Below are positions 1 through 13,047 of a DNA stretch of 64,000 nucleotides, piece after piece. How positions within the stretch are numbered: position 1 is the stretch's first letter; each line of letters begins with the position of its first letter. This DNA is from Alitta virens. Lineage: Eukaryota; Annelida; Polychaeta; Phyllodocida; Nereididae. Both the position numbers and the translations under genes were made by a program. The stretch spans positions 16,760,155 through 16,824,154 of the forward strand of contig OW028573.1 in assembly GCA_932294295.1 (NCBI GenBank). The letters are read 5' to 3'. The notes below the pieces were generated by a model. The model was given only the letters and a program-made list of their open reading frames with translations, had not been told where the DNA came from and did not search any database.

Positions 1-724
1 ATTTTGTGCACCTGTATCAGCCAACTTGTTTTTGTGATAATCTGACACGCTGGTTGTTTGCGTCAAAGCAGCCTTCTCAGTTGACAACTGGCTTTCCAAT
101 TCAAACACTCTTTGTTCTGCAAGAGGAAAAAAGAAATTACACATTACTTTCATGTTATCAAATTAAACTGGAAATATGAAATTCCTGTAATATTCTTTAA
201 CACAATGCCAGTTCACTACTAAGTCCACACATTGTACTGAAACAAGTCAGGCCACAATAAGCGAGGCAATATAAAGCTTTTAAATGAACTTAATATTTGA
301 CAGCAGTCAGAGAGTACATCAGTGGTACATTTTCCATTATAAACAACGCATGTTGCTTTGAGCGATAATGCAGCACTATTAAAATGCATTTATTACTAGT
401 TGGTCATACAATCCCCTTAACTGAACAACAATGCTATACAGGCATCAGTTAATATCGTACATATACCAGAATATGAATGATGATTCTACTCAGTTGCCTG
501 GTAAAAAATACAGTATTTGTTGATAAGTTAGCAAAACAAAAATGGCGGGACAGACCATGGTCAACTTTCAGTCGATTGCATTCCACATTCAAATCCTGCA
601 GTTTGATTTTCATCCGTTCATAATGTTCCAGAATACGATTCTTTGCCTCTTCAGGCAGCTCTTGTAGAAATTCAGTGTCAATTTCTTCGACATTTTCGCC
701 AATTTTTGACTGACCCTTCCCCAT
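1..724 (-). CDS. Coiled-coil protein, N-terminal exons (partial)
   Basis: Two exons are visible. The first coding exon covers 724 down to 556; it starts at ATG 724-722 and ends at a weak donor (ATG|GTCTGT). The second begins at 116 after a pyrimidine-rich acceptor and runs off the left edge. Phases agree (1/1), so the junction reads ...NRLKVDH-E-QRVFELESQLS.... The protein begins MGKGQSKIGENVEEIDTEF, then is rich in E, K, L and Q with heptad-like spacing (LPEEAKNRILEHYERMKIKL), which points to a long coiled coil. A GTG lies one codon upstream, but ATG is the normal choice. I do not recognise the family; golgin-like, centrosomal or other scaffold proteins are all possible. No domain beyond the coiled coil is visible in the ~94 residues present. 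The gene is head-to-head with the candidate first exon of the receptor phosphatase. Confidence 0.6.
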
Positions 725-874
725 CACGAACTCGCCGGTTGCAAGTCGTCCTACCTGTAGATGGCGCAGTTAGGTTGTTCATAGGCGCCACCTGTTGCTT
801 CAGACTCATCCAGTCACGTGACCCATGTTTCCCTCACTTCATTTCAGTTTACGAGACATGGACTTGTGTGTACC
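725..874. promoter_or_regulatory. Candidate bidirectional promoter interval
   Basis: This 150-bp interval lies between the minus-strand coiled-coil start codon and the plus-strand candidate exon 1. It is richer in G+C and CpG than the flanking DNA, has no obvious TATA box, and carries a perfect GTCACGTGAC palindrome plus ATGGCG-type (YY1-like) motifs. A short spacer between divergent genes suggests one shared core promoter. The transcription start sites cannot be placed from sequence alone. Confidence 0.4.
813..822. promoter_or_regulatory. GTCACGTGAC E-box palindrome
   Basis: The palindrome GTCACGTGAC matches the extended E-box bound by USF and MiT/TFE-type bHLH-zip factors (the CLEAR motif in vertebrates). 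It sits about 90 bp upstream of the coiled-coil gene's start codon and about 50 bp upstream of the candidate plus-strand start. One 10-bp match is expected by chance in a genome, but its position between divergent starts makes a regulatory role plausible. Confidence 0.4.
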
Positions 875-947
875 ATGGCTTGGATACACAGTCGAATTTA
901 CCCGTTACCATTGCTGTTAAAGTTTTTACTTCTATACAAAACTACAG
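875..947 (+). CDS. RPTP candidate exon 1: start codon and signal sequence
   Basis: The ATG at 875 (context TACCATGG) opens 24 codons, MAWIHSRIYPLPLLLKFLLL then YKTT, and ends at CAG|GTGAGT. The stretch has a basic residue followed by a leucine-rich core, like a signal peptide, although a Lys interrupts the core. Its donor phase (1) fits the trefoil exon 18 kb downstream exactly (g + aa = Glu). No other signal-peptide exon with a good donor was noticed between them, but I did not screen all 18 kb for short exons. An out-of-frame ATG at 825 would create a 5' uORF if the transcript starts upstream of it. Alternative: a different first exon inside the long intron. Confidence 0.5.
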
Positions 948-3900
948 GTGAGTGTCCAATGTTTTAATCTAATACTTCATGTAAGCAAAAAAGTGTAGAG
1001 TAAACTTTGAATGGCCGTGGGAAGATCGAAGCCACACTAACTGCCTGTAATCAAAGCCAAAAGGGCTATGTTGATTTCTTCGACTCAGCTCGAGATCTGT
1101 GATCCATGTAACAGGATATTTTTTGCAAAAACTTTTAACGACCCTCAAATGCAAGAAGTTGAAGAGAAATTATTTTTAAGACATCCTTAAACAAAACTTC
1201 ACTATTTTAATAGATCTATATAGCCTATGGCCTATGCTGCAATGATAATATTATGTGCAATATACTATAGAAAGTATTTTAAAAGTGAATGTAGCCTATA
1301 CAATATAATCGTCTTAGGCAGTTTTTTTTTTTTTTTTTTTTTTTTTTAATTGAAATAAATTTGGTTCTGTGATATTGAGGTAATGTGCCATACTGCAGTA
1401 CTTTGCCTAATTTGCACTTGGTTGAAAGTTAAAGGCATGACGAAAGATGGCCTGTATGCTTTTTCTAATGATTGTCAAAGTTTTACATAAATACGTCGTC
1501 ATTAGATAAGAATGCGTTGACTATACAAGAATGCGAAGAGACAGAGGGAACGATTTCCTGAACTATTGTAACATATGATTGTTTTAGAAGAGTGGTTTTG
1601 TGTGGCCTCTTTGGCAGCCAGCCGTATCTTATCTTCAACAATTACCATTGCCCAGCCAACCAAGTTGAATAGCCACAGTAAGCAAGAAATGCGATAATAG
1701 GCTTATAATCTCCATGAAAAAATTGGCATTTGAGAATAATGCGCAAAAAAAAAAAGCTAATATATTTTATCAAGTTATATGTCGATGAAAAGGGTACTTG
1801 TCAATCAAGTTTTATTACAGATGTTTCGATATGTTTTTATTGGTCCAATATCTGACACAGCATCACGAGCATCTTGAATCTTTCAGCAACGTGCTAACCT
1901 TTTTCTCTAAGTTTACCACTCAACCGTCATCACCTGGTGCCGATAAGCCAAGCAAATGCTGCGCCACAAGGGCTGTCCTATCTTGTAACCTAGGCAACAG
2001 ACAGGTAGATAGAAGTCCCATTGAAAAATCGACCAAAAAAGTGGTACATATCAGATCAATCATGTGCGAGAAAAGAAAAAAAGGCAAGAGAACAGATTCA
2101 AAGAAATATATTTATTGGTGGCATGGGAATTATGTCTTTGTGGGAAGCATGTTTTGTCTCATTGTATCCTGGAAGACATAGATAAGACTTTTAAGTGCAA
2201 TTTGACCTCGTAAAATGGTCGCTGTCTTTTATAAACAGTGTTAAAACCACTCAAATTCGTGGTTTTCATTAATTTTCGAACCAAAAAAAAAAGTTAGTAG
2301 GTCAATAATACGATTCTGAATAGACAACAATCCACAGGTCTAAGGAGTGGATGAGTCAGGTTGCAAGGGAAATACTGGAAATCTACCGTTTATTCCTGAG
2401 TCTGACGAATCGACATGTGTTTTCACTCCCATCAAAGCCAAGCAGCAGTGCTCAACTTACCTGGCTGGTCTGAAATGCCAACCATTCGTGACCATGAATT
2501 ACTGAACTTTTCCCTCTGCCTCTTGGTAATTGTTGTTGATGGTCTGAGAAGCTTAGCTGGTTCTTGTAGTGTGAAGAGGAACTAGATAGAAGAGAAGGGC
2601 TGTTGTGTTACGAGGGTATGGGGGGGGGATGAATCTATTCTTGGTTTGAATGGTTAGATCATACCCTTGGATCTTAAAAGGGTCTGAAAAAGTTGGGGGT
2701 TTCACCCTTTGAAATGAAAAACTATTAAGTTACTGGTCTGCTGTTGATTTGCAAATGATAAGCTCGCTTCCTTGCATCTGAATCATCGCATGGCAAGGCA
2801 CTGAATAGCTTGCTGAATTTTGTATATTAAGGAGGTAAAATACAGCATTCATTCCAAGAGATTATAATGAATGGAGCCTTTAGTACTTAGTAAGGCTACT
2901 TGGTAGTTCTGACAGGATTGTTCTTCTTATCTGGAAATAGACATTGACCAGAGGAACCCTTTTGGAAGTTCCACTTTATTACTTCTCAGAATTTTGATTC
3001 TCTTAAGCGAATGACAGATCTGATTTTGTGATGTTTATTCTCCTATTTATAATAATTCAGAAGAAGCCACTGAATAACATTGTTACGTGTAACGACTCAC
3101 TAGTGGCACTAGTCAGCCATGAGGCGAACTTTGAAAATATACGCTGACTGCGAGTGACTGGAGGGTTTGGGTGGGCGTGGGGGGGGGGGGGGGGTTGCCT
3201 GGAAGAGGATCAAGAAGGTTGTTAGGGTTGCCCCTTCCCTGGGATCCAGGTGGGGTTCACATTTCTGATTCACCCTCCACGTTGAATGTATTGGCAGCAT
3301 GTGATATGGTCATGCCAATCATTTATGAAAAATGTGGGGTGGTTGTCAACTTGACCTTCAATAGATCGAATTGTTATTAGAGGTCAAGGTGTATAAAAGT
3401 GTGATAAAACCATCTATACAAGGTGGTCATTTCATGGAGTCACCCCATGGTCATTTGCAGGTCACTCAATGCTTGTCCAGACATTAGCCAGAACTGGACT
3501 TTGACCCCTCTGTGTAAACAAAAACATAGTCTGGTTATGGTGGTGTTGATATTTGTAGGCACTTCATTTAGCTGGTTGATATAAATACCTCGATTTGTGA
3601 GTGATTCAAGCCGTTCATGATCTAACCATTGGAGCCCATGGCATTTACGAGTTTTTGAACACAATAGCAGAAAGCAGGACTGTGGTCTGTTTACTCAGTA
3701 CTTTCACAGGGAGTGTAAATTTAAAGTACACGGCCTCAGAGGCTGGAGATTTTCCAGTAGGCAAATATTTTGTATGCTTAGCTGTTGGCACACAGGAAGG
3801 TTAATGTTTGATTTCTTGGGGATGATTATTGTTGAAAGAAGCCAATGGTAGGGTAGAACTACAATAGATTGTCTGCCTTGTTATTTTATGTAGTGTCTTC

Positions 3901-6900
3901 AATTAGTACTTAACTAATCATTTATGTTTGTTTTCGATTCTTGATGAAGCCAAAATGGTCCTTGGGTAGCTTTAGAAGTAAAAAGGGGCCAGTAATTAAA
4001 CGACCCACGAGTGTGTGTTTGCTGACCTTCCCCTCTCTCGATAAAACCAGCATACGTGACCTTCGCGTGACCTTGGCTGTTAGGTGAATGTGTCTCTTCT
4101 CTGCTTACAAATACAGAATAGAGAGGGGTGAAGGGTTAAGCAGAGACCTGACGCATCTGGATTTGCAGGTAAATACCCCCATCTCTTCCTGGCTGGGTGA
4201 TCCACTATACCCTACAGGCAAAGCATTGCCCTTGTATTTACCCTGTAGTGTCTGTTCCTAAGTCTTGTTTACCACTGACCATAGGTCACTATGGACCTAC
4301 CAGTCCACTGCATTTATACATAGTGCTGCAGGGATATGTTTAACCGGTGTCTAGTATAATTTAGTCTTGCTATACATGAGTAGTTCTTTCAAGAATTGCC
4401 ATTGGGTACGCGCAACCCCTTGAGTAAGTTCTTTCCACTCACGAGGGTAACTTATTATGAGTTGAGAGGGTGATGTCTACACGCTGCTATCATTTCGTTA
4501 AGTTTAATGTAACTGAACTATTTAAGTTTTTAACTGTCTACATTTTTTGTAAACTATGTTGGACAACGTTACTTTTATGATTTGTGGTTCCATTAATTTT
4601 CAAGCAATAGTTTTTTTACCGAAGTGTCATTGAAGTTTTGAAAGTGGTAAAGCATTTTTAATGCTCTGACTTTTTGCAAATGCCTTACATTGCCCTTTGA
4701 GAATCAGTAGCATGTCGTCATGGTCTCATGATATACACATTAATATGTTACCTGATGTTTTGAGCAATGATTATGCGAAAATATTTTTATGCGAGTTTTT
4801 GTGGGAAAAGAACACTTTGGGAGAATATTTATTGCAACATTCTTACGTAGCTTAGCAACAGAACGTTTTGCCATTGAACTCTTGCAGTGACACGGAACTG
4901 TTGGGGAGATGGGTTGGTGCTGAGTCAGGTAGTTAGGCGCATCCTCTGCTGTTGCTGCTGTTTCAAAGGTCAGAAGCTGCTGCTGCTGCAACTATATTGT
5001 ATAGGATGAGGATGATGTGATGGGGGTGCTGAGCAATCTTGTGACCCATTGCATTACCCACCCCAGTGTGATACGCCCAGAAATGTTGCTTGTATACCCA
5101 ATGTTTTTACATGTGTTGGGAGATTTGTTCTGACGACTAATGACTAAAAGGATGAGAAAAACAGGAGAAAACAGTAGGCTACATCAGATTGGGTGTCCTA
5201 GCAACTAGAGTGATGTAAACCCCTATAGTGTCAGTAGTTTAGATAATAGGGACTGCACCCCTTGTACCAATATCAACACACGGTTAGGAGTGCATGCGGC
5301 TGACTAGAAGTTAGTGAGGAGATGTAACTGTTGTTGGCTCTTCCTCCAGGAAGTAGTTAACTCCCCCTGACGGAGAGTATGTAAAATTGCTATTTTAAAC
5401 AGCATGCATTCTTCCAATGGCAACTCCAGGAGTGAGATGTTACAGGCGAACTGCTGCTCAAGAGTTGCAAAAACACCCATTTCACCCATCTTAAAACGGC
5501 ATTTGGCTTGCCACATGTGTTGTAAATAATTCAGAATAAATTGCTTCTCAGTAGCGTATCAAATAGGATTTCTGCCAAATCATGAAATGCTAATACACAT
5601 TGAAGGAATGTTTTTGGCAAGCCAGGTAACCCACTTACTTGTAAGTAGCACAACTAGGTAAATAAAAACATAGTTTATGTTCAGTTTATGTTCAATATCA
5701 TGTCTTGGTACCTAAATCACATCAATTGATGAATACGCCCATGGTGTCTGAATCATCTTAGTAGAGATCTAGCGAGCCTGTTGGTAATGTTCCAGTGATT
5801 CAATGAAATGTGTGCTTTCCTTTACTCCAGGCAATCCAGGGAGCCCTACAGAGCCTCTATGTGGCTCTATCTGTCTTTATCATCAGAATATGATTCAGTT
5901 ATGAAGAAAATGCTTGGCTGAGAGCTTTTGCAGTGACCTCTGTCAGACTGAAGCAGATGTTTAGAATTTTCTTTCTTTGTTGTTATGTATATGCTATGTA
6001 ATTCTGTTACGCTACGTCATACAACGATGTCATACTTAGCCTTAGTGAGAGCTTTCATTCAAAATAAACAAGGCTGGTTCAGAGCTGCGGTAGAACTGGA
6101 AATACGCAACTCAAGCCTGGGATACGAAGTTTGGACTACATGGAGTCATGTTTTGCATAGGGCTATGAAGGCTTGTAAGTCACGGCCCCACTGCTTTTTC
6201 CACTTAGGCTGAAAAAACAAGTGAGGGGCAGAGGAATGAGCAGAAGTATGCAGGCAGCACATGTATTGCAGATCGAGTGGTGCATGGATGTTGGCATGTT
6301 TATTAGAGTGCAGGAAAGAGGAACATCCTCACCTGGGAGGGTGACCAGGGCCAGGTGGCCAGATGCACCAAGTAGAATGCACCAAGTGAGATGAACATGT
6401 CCTGTCCATTACTCCGCATTAGACCAAGCTGCCCTTCCTGCTTCAGCATTCCTTTGACTCTACACAGACTGTCTATCGTAAACACTTCACAGGACTGAGG
6501 CTGCATTGTTCTAAACATTGATGGGTACCCCTGAATAGTTGGTAGTACCTGCAGACCTTACTTACTGCTTCCTGTCAAGTTCCCGATGCCTTTTACTACT
6601 ACCCTTTAGCTTACTACCCTCAGGGGCCTTCCCTACCCTTTCAACAGCAGATGACAATGGTTTACCCATGGATGGTTTGCCCTGCCCTTCCATGTCTTCC
6701 ACTCAGACACATCTGGATTGTAACCAAAGACAGTCACCAACCCTCAGGTTGTATTTGATCAGCGACATTTTACAGTGCTCCAGAGTGCCCTTCAAATAAA
6801 CACAGCCAAGGAGGATACCATTAAGTTCTTGTTGAAATGGTGCACTCCCTCATGGAGGCATGACTCCCTGAGTCTCCCACTGGGCATCTTGAATTTGTTG

Positions 6901-9900
6901 TTTTTCTCCACGTGAAAAATGGAAGGCCTTATCCATGGAGACATTAGCCACAGAACTGTAAGGGTTACACAAACCTTTGCCAGAGGAGGGCTAGGTCACT
7001 GGGTGGGCCAAAGTTTTGACTTCACAACAAGTCCAAACATTTTAGGGTTCTGCTGAAATGGGTCAGGTTGTCAGGGCTCCAGCCCTGAGCAGATGAAAGA
7101 CCCCACCAGTGCCACCACATATGTTCCATTTCTTCATTCAATGTTCATTGGTTGATTTATATTCCATAATTTTACCACACGTTTGTTAAACTTGGTTGTG
7201 GGTGATTCTACTCTTGACTCCATGATTCTACCATGGAGATAATACCTCCATGATTCTACATAGCCACTAGTACCTATGTACTTGCTCCTTTGGCAAGACT
7301 GGAAGTTAAACAGACGAAACGTCTTCAATGAATCATGTTGTCTTATCATTCTCTGCAAATTGTGAGGTAAATATTTCATGGAGTCTTGAATGATGGTTTG
7401 TTATCATTGGGAGATATGTGGTTCTATAGTTAACCAAGAGCTCTGCATTCCATGGGTCTTCTATTTCTGTGGTAATTTCCTCTGCACGTGATTTGTTGTT
7501 GACACCAGTCAGCAGACGACTAAGTGACCAGTAACTGAAGCCAATGGACAGTGGTCAGTCTGTGGTCAGCAGTAGTATCTGACCTGTTTGCTTTGATCTC
7601 CATATCAATGCTGCGTGAGAGGCAATTGATGTGCATACATTCTGCGAGTTTTGGGTGTGGAGGAAGGTCTTGAGTGTCAGGCACACATGCTGTGGGGCTA
7701 CTATGGGGCTGCTGTGGGGTCGTGTGATTAGAGAGCTGTTGATGAGAAGTGGTCAGATGGTCTGATATGGGCTTGTCTGCCTGATAGGGTGGGGTAAGGA
7801 TCATGCCCCTGTACTCTGCATCTCTCTTTCACCCCTCCCTATCTCAGCAGACCTGCAGCAGCAGCTCAAGGGCCTGTTCCACCTCTGAAGTTGGCCATTA
7901 GTGCAGCAGACCTTTGCCTACCTGTAAATCTGCCTGCCCCACTTCTCCTATTTACACACCACCGGTTTATTTGTCTCAGAAATGGAGTCCTTATGCACCA
8001 CAGCCACTTCTGCTTGTTAAGCCTATGTTACTGCTTTGTAAACCCCTGAAATTCCTGTTGCCATAAGGGAAAAACAAACCATTGCATGCTCCTTTGGGCC
8101 TCTGCATTGCTACATGCCATGAACCACCAAACTGGCTCAAGTAAGCTTTGCATGAGTTCAACATGAGTCGTTTGGGTGCATATTCTTATGCATGATCTGT
8201 ATGCAGTCAGAATTTGTCCAGAATTTGTCCGTCACGCAAGCTGAGAAAAAAAAGTAAAGAAAAAAAAAGTAGGATAGCTGTCAAATTTCTTTATATAAGT
8301 GCAATTATAATGTCAAACGGAGCAGCCGTTAAATTATGAACCAACAAAAAGACCATTTCCTGCATTCATTCCTTGGTAACACTTGCATCGTCTTTCAAGT
8401 GAATTCTTTTTTTAAAAAAAGGACCTTATCAGATTGATATTGGGCTTCATAAATTCATCTCTGGCAGTGGTCATGAAAGACTTATATTTGTCTGAGTAGA
8501 AGGAGGAAAAAGTCGTGGACTGTTATGTGAGACATTTATTCAATGGAGATCACCTGAGTGAACAGAGTTATTCATCATTGCCATATTGGGAGACGATTTT
8601 AATTGGCAGAAAAAGTTACCATGTTGTGGAGCGTGTACACTTTAACAGGTCATTTAGACACATATTCACATGTAACAACAATACGTGGTGATATGCACTG
8701 GAGCTTAGTGGGTGGCATTTCAGTGCTGCACTTACTTTCTATTGCATGTTATTTACATAAGAAAGGTATATGATATACTTTAGGTAACTAAGGTGCTAGA
8801 AGCTATTTGCTAAAAAGCAGCTCTGTTAAATTTGTAAACTTAGTTAATGCTTTTTAGTTAAACGTAAAATAGGCTCTTGGCCTACACAGGGGAAGCTGGG
8901 GGATGAGCAGCCGAAAACGAGTGTGAGAAACTGTCTGCATGCATGACTAATGTGTTATAAATATTGTTTATAACACGTCTGAGAAATTAGACCTTTTTTT
9001 TGTTTGTTAAAAAAGTCGTGTTATGTTCATAGCCATTCTTTATGGGTGATGAAGGCGTTGTACCTGAGAATGTGTGTACCATATGTTTTCCTATTGTTTT
9101 TTGTGTTTTGTTTTTCCCTGAAGTTTTTCCGCAGTTGTTTTCATCTCCAGTATTTTCAAGTTGAGTAGAATCTATACCCTACAGCATAGAGACTGGAGCT
9201 GCTGAAAACTGGAGACTAACATTACAATGGCTCGCCAACAATTTACTGTTGTGGAGTCATGAACTTGTGTATTTAGTCTGGTTTGGCATGATTCATGGGT
9301 TGGCCCCAGCAGAAAGTCAAAAGATATTTGAGAATGAAGTGGAGAACCTCTGTTGATATTCTTTTTCTATTAATCCGAAGATTCTTTACAGACTATTCTT
9401 TGGTGTTATTGAATCCAGAGACTTGTTTTGTTAACTCTGGACTTCGATTTTACAGGCGCCGTTGTGTCTTAATGTATGCGAGTGGTTAAGGCTGACTGTA
9501 GCTGCTCTGAAGGTACAAGGTTCGATTACCTGCCGGGGCATTCTTTGTGACGGTCAAACCAATGGGCCTATAGTTTCTGCAGTCCTTCGCTTGAAATGAC
9601 TACTATCTTGACAGTGCCTGTAATTATGTTCTCCTCTATAGATAGATACTTTATTTTCATAGGGAAATGTAGAAGTAAATTCGTAACATAACGTAGACTT
9701 TATTTCATCAATGAAATTTGTGCAGATGAATGTTGTATATTAAATCATTTTTTGAACTTGCAGAATGTCTGTTTGTCATTCTTCACCCATTGTAAAATTT
9801 CGTAGATTACCTGATGAATGATCATTTCTTGTAAATGTCATGTTCTTCCCACGCCGAACACCGCTGGCAGTGATCATGTGGTGGAAAACTCGTATTGGAT

Positions 9901-12900
9901 TTTTTCTTGGGGAAGTTATTACTTGGCTCTGCATCAACTTTTCAAGGTTGAGCGATGTTTATGTTTATGCATTGTGTTACATCCCATAGTTATTGCGTGT
10001 TGCTGAGGCAAAATATAAGCTAATATAATGTACTTACTTGTGTAATGTGTGTAATATACTACATACATAGGCCAAGCAATGGATTATTGGTTTCGTGGTA
10101 AAGAATACACGAATGAATAGTACTGCAGCATCTGCTCTTTGTTTGGGCTATTGTAAATGATACTGTATTATTGTGTATTATATGTGTCAAGGATAACCCC
10201 ACATAACTTTCGTATGTTTGGTATCCATGAAACAAAACAATCTTCGTCACTAATTTTGACTGTTTACATTTCATCAACTTGTGCAGATCAAAACGTGCAA
10301 GTCACAAATTCATGTTCAAATTGAAATACCTTGTTGGCAAATTGATCAGTCTGTGGTTAAAGTTAATAACATGATCTCAGAGAATTGGTTGTTTAATTTA
10401 CCTTGTAGCAATACACTCAACATACCTGATTTTATGTGAGATGTACATTCCAAAAGAAAGCAGGGAATACCTGTAAGATGATGCAGTTAATAACTTCATA
10501 TCGAGGCTGCACGTGCTGGGGTTTCCCTATGGGGTGCCCTGAGAAGGGGGATCACCGGGTATGCCCCCTTGATCACTGGGGCTTGCAGAACTGAGAGAAA
10601 CGTCAATCTAACATGATGCCATATGTTCCATTTGCTATTTCTAGAATATTTAGCATCACTATTTCTAGAATATTTAGCATCACTGTGATGTAGTTTGCCA
10701 TTGATGAGTGACCGAAGATTATTTCTGCTTTTGTAAATTTTGTGGTTTTAAATGTCCATGTGTTCCATTTGAAAGTTTTCTTTTTCATTTCAATTTTTTG
10801 CCATCACAGAAATTGAAGAAAAAATTTTGAAAAAAAAAACGGTTGATTTTTTTTTTTTTTTTTGGTAATTTATGAACGTGTAATTAATCTGTCAGTACAA
10901 GGCTTGAATTTTGTTTTGCGGTAATTATAGACCCGCTGTATTTCGAAACACAAAGGTTTAAAAGTTGTCTTTTTTGTTGGTATCCTGGTGACGTTTAATC
11001 CCAATTATAAAGAGGGAAACTTGGTTTAATATGCTATCAAATAACCATTTACTTGGGTTAAGTATGATTCATCTAACATCACTGGGTATACCTTTCTTTA
11101 TGATTTAGTGCATCAGAAACATGCCCCAGTGAAAACTGAGCAATTGACATAGTTTGGTGCAACGTTTTTAAAGGGGCTTGAAAAATTTATTTTGTAAAAT
11201 AGTCACGATCCGAGGAAGTGTGTGCAATTAAATTGATATTATTTTAAAACGTAAGTAGCAATACAAACATGTCAACAGAGGGCAGCATAATTGTGACTGT
11301 GTTGACATGTTCAACAGTGTATACATGGATGTGCATATCTTCAATGCATTGTACATAAACAATATCACATAATATGATAAACAATGGCAAGAGTTGTGCT
11401 CTTGTCTCCATGACTATGGTCATTACTCCCATGCAGTTACAGATGACTTGTCATGGCTTGACTAGTGGAATTTGACTAAATAAGAAATAGAGCTCTCACT
11501 TTTCATCACTGATTGGATGATCTAATGAAAGTATTTTCATGACACGTCTAGAACACATGATGCACTTCAGTATTTCTGTAATTGTGGGTTCTTCCAGTTC
11601 CCAGAGAAGCATACGTTTGTGATTGCATTTGATATGATTCAAAATGAAATAGTTGGTTTTCCCAGGGTGCCTCCTCTGCATGGGGTAATTTATGCTCTTT
11701 GGACTGCACTTGAATATTGCATTTATAGATCAGCTGCTGCAGATCTTTTGTTGATCAACAACTAAGTTAAATAGCTAGCTGTCAAGTGAATAACATATGC
11801 CATAAAATCAACCATCCATTTAAGTATGAATGTATTGAAGTGCACATTAATGTTATATCACCAACTTGAAGCCAGACACAAATTCTTACATAGGCCTAGT
11901 ATATGTCATGATACAATGTCAACTGAATCCTAACTTGAATCCTTAATAGATTTACGGTTTGATATGAAATCCTTGCAACTGAATTTTTTTAGAAATGCTG
12001 AATGTTATGAGTTTGTCAGAGATATCCATTTGATCTTCATTTCATTCAGAAAAAGGAGTTTCGTCATCTTGGGCTTGTCTGAGCCTCTGACATCACAATA
12101 GAAGTGTGTGTGTTGCTGTGGTGATTCTGGCAAGGCTTGCTATTCGATACATCTGCAGAGTTGTGAAAATAGTAGAAGCGTTGTGGGCCCTTTGTGAAGG
12201 CATTCTGCAGTCACACGTCGTGGTCATGAGCCTCAGCATTGGTAGGCCACTGGACCATAGGTATACCCTTGTCTTGAGTAGGCCCTAGGAGGCAGCAGGG
12301 TAAGAGGTAGGGTTACGAGGGCGTGATAATGGGGTAAGGACCTTGTGACAAGCGAGGTCAACAGATCCTCTATATCAACTGCTTCGAGTTGCTTTTAAAA
12401 GAAACCGGTGATTAACAACAACTGGGAGGAATGTTAAACGCCATCCTTGCTGTTGCGAACGCCCCCTACACTCGTTCTATGTAATTAGGTGACAGTAAAT
12501 GTTGTTCTTTTCTCAGCTTTTATTTGTCACTTTCATACATTCAAGTATAGAACTGTGCATCATTCTGTAAGAAATATAGCCAGTGTACTGCTGTATATAA
12601 TATGGCTAGCAAGGATTTAACTTGTGTGTCATCAGTCCTAGCCATTTAGAGGTACATATTTATTGCTCAGATAATATCACGCAGTTTGAGGAATGGTTCC
12701 ATGGTGTGAGACTATGCCTTTTAATTGATGCACCCAGAGGAGATCTCCTTAATGACTCCATGATGAAACAGACTGTTGAGTTCAGAATACAAGCAGTTCA
12801 TGCAGTTCAGGCAGTACAGGGATCTATTTTTTCCAGTTTGGCTATTTGGGCCAGTTACGTGCTCGTGTGTTGAGGGCTGGTGCATGCATGTCTGAAAGGA

Positions 12901-13015
12901 AACACTTGTAAGGGAAAGAAATTAAACAAGGCCTGAAAATTTTCAGTTCACATTTTATGATGCTGTAAGGATGGAACTGTTACTGTTGACAAAGTATAAG
13001 GGTGCTGATGGACTA

Positions 13016-13047
<32 letters not shown>

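Noticed and set aside
643..951. Plus-strand ORF of 102 codons over the first exon region
   Set aside because: It begins inside the antisense coiled-coil coding exon, has no domain, and is in a different frame from the signal-peptide reading frame that joins the trefoil exon.
1798..2181. 127-codon plus-strand ORF in intron 1
   Set aside because: Low-complexity composition, no motif, no supported splice connection; expected by chance in 18 kb.
9456..9545. A functional tRNA gene
   Set aside because: The B box is imperfect and the acceptor and anticodon stems do not pair convincingly; a SINE or pseudogene reading fits better.
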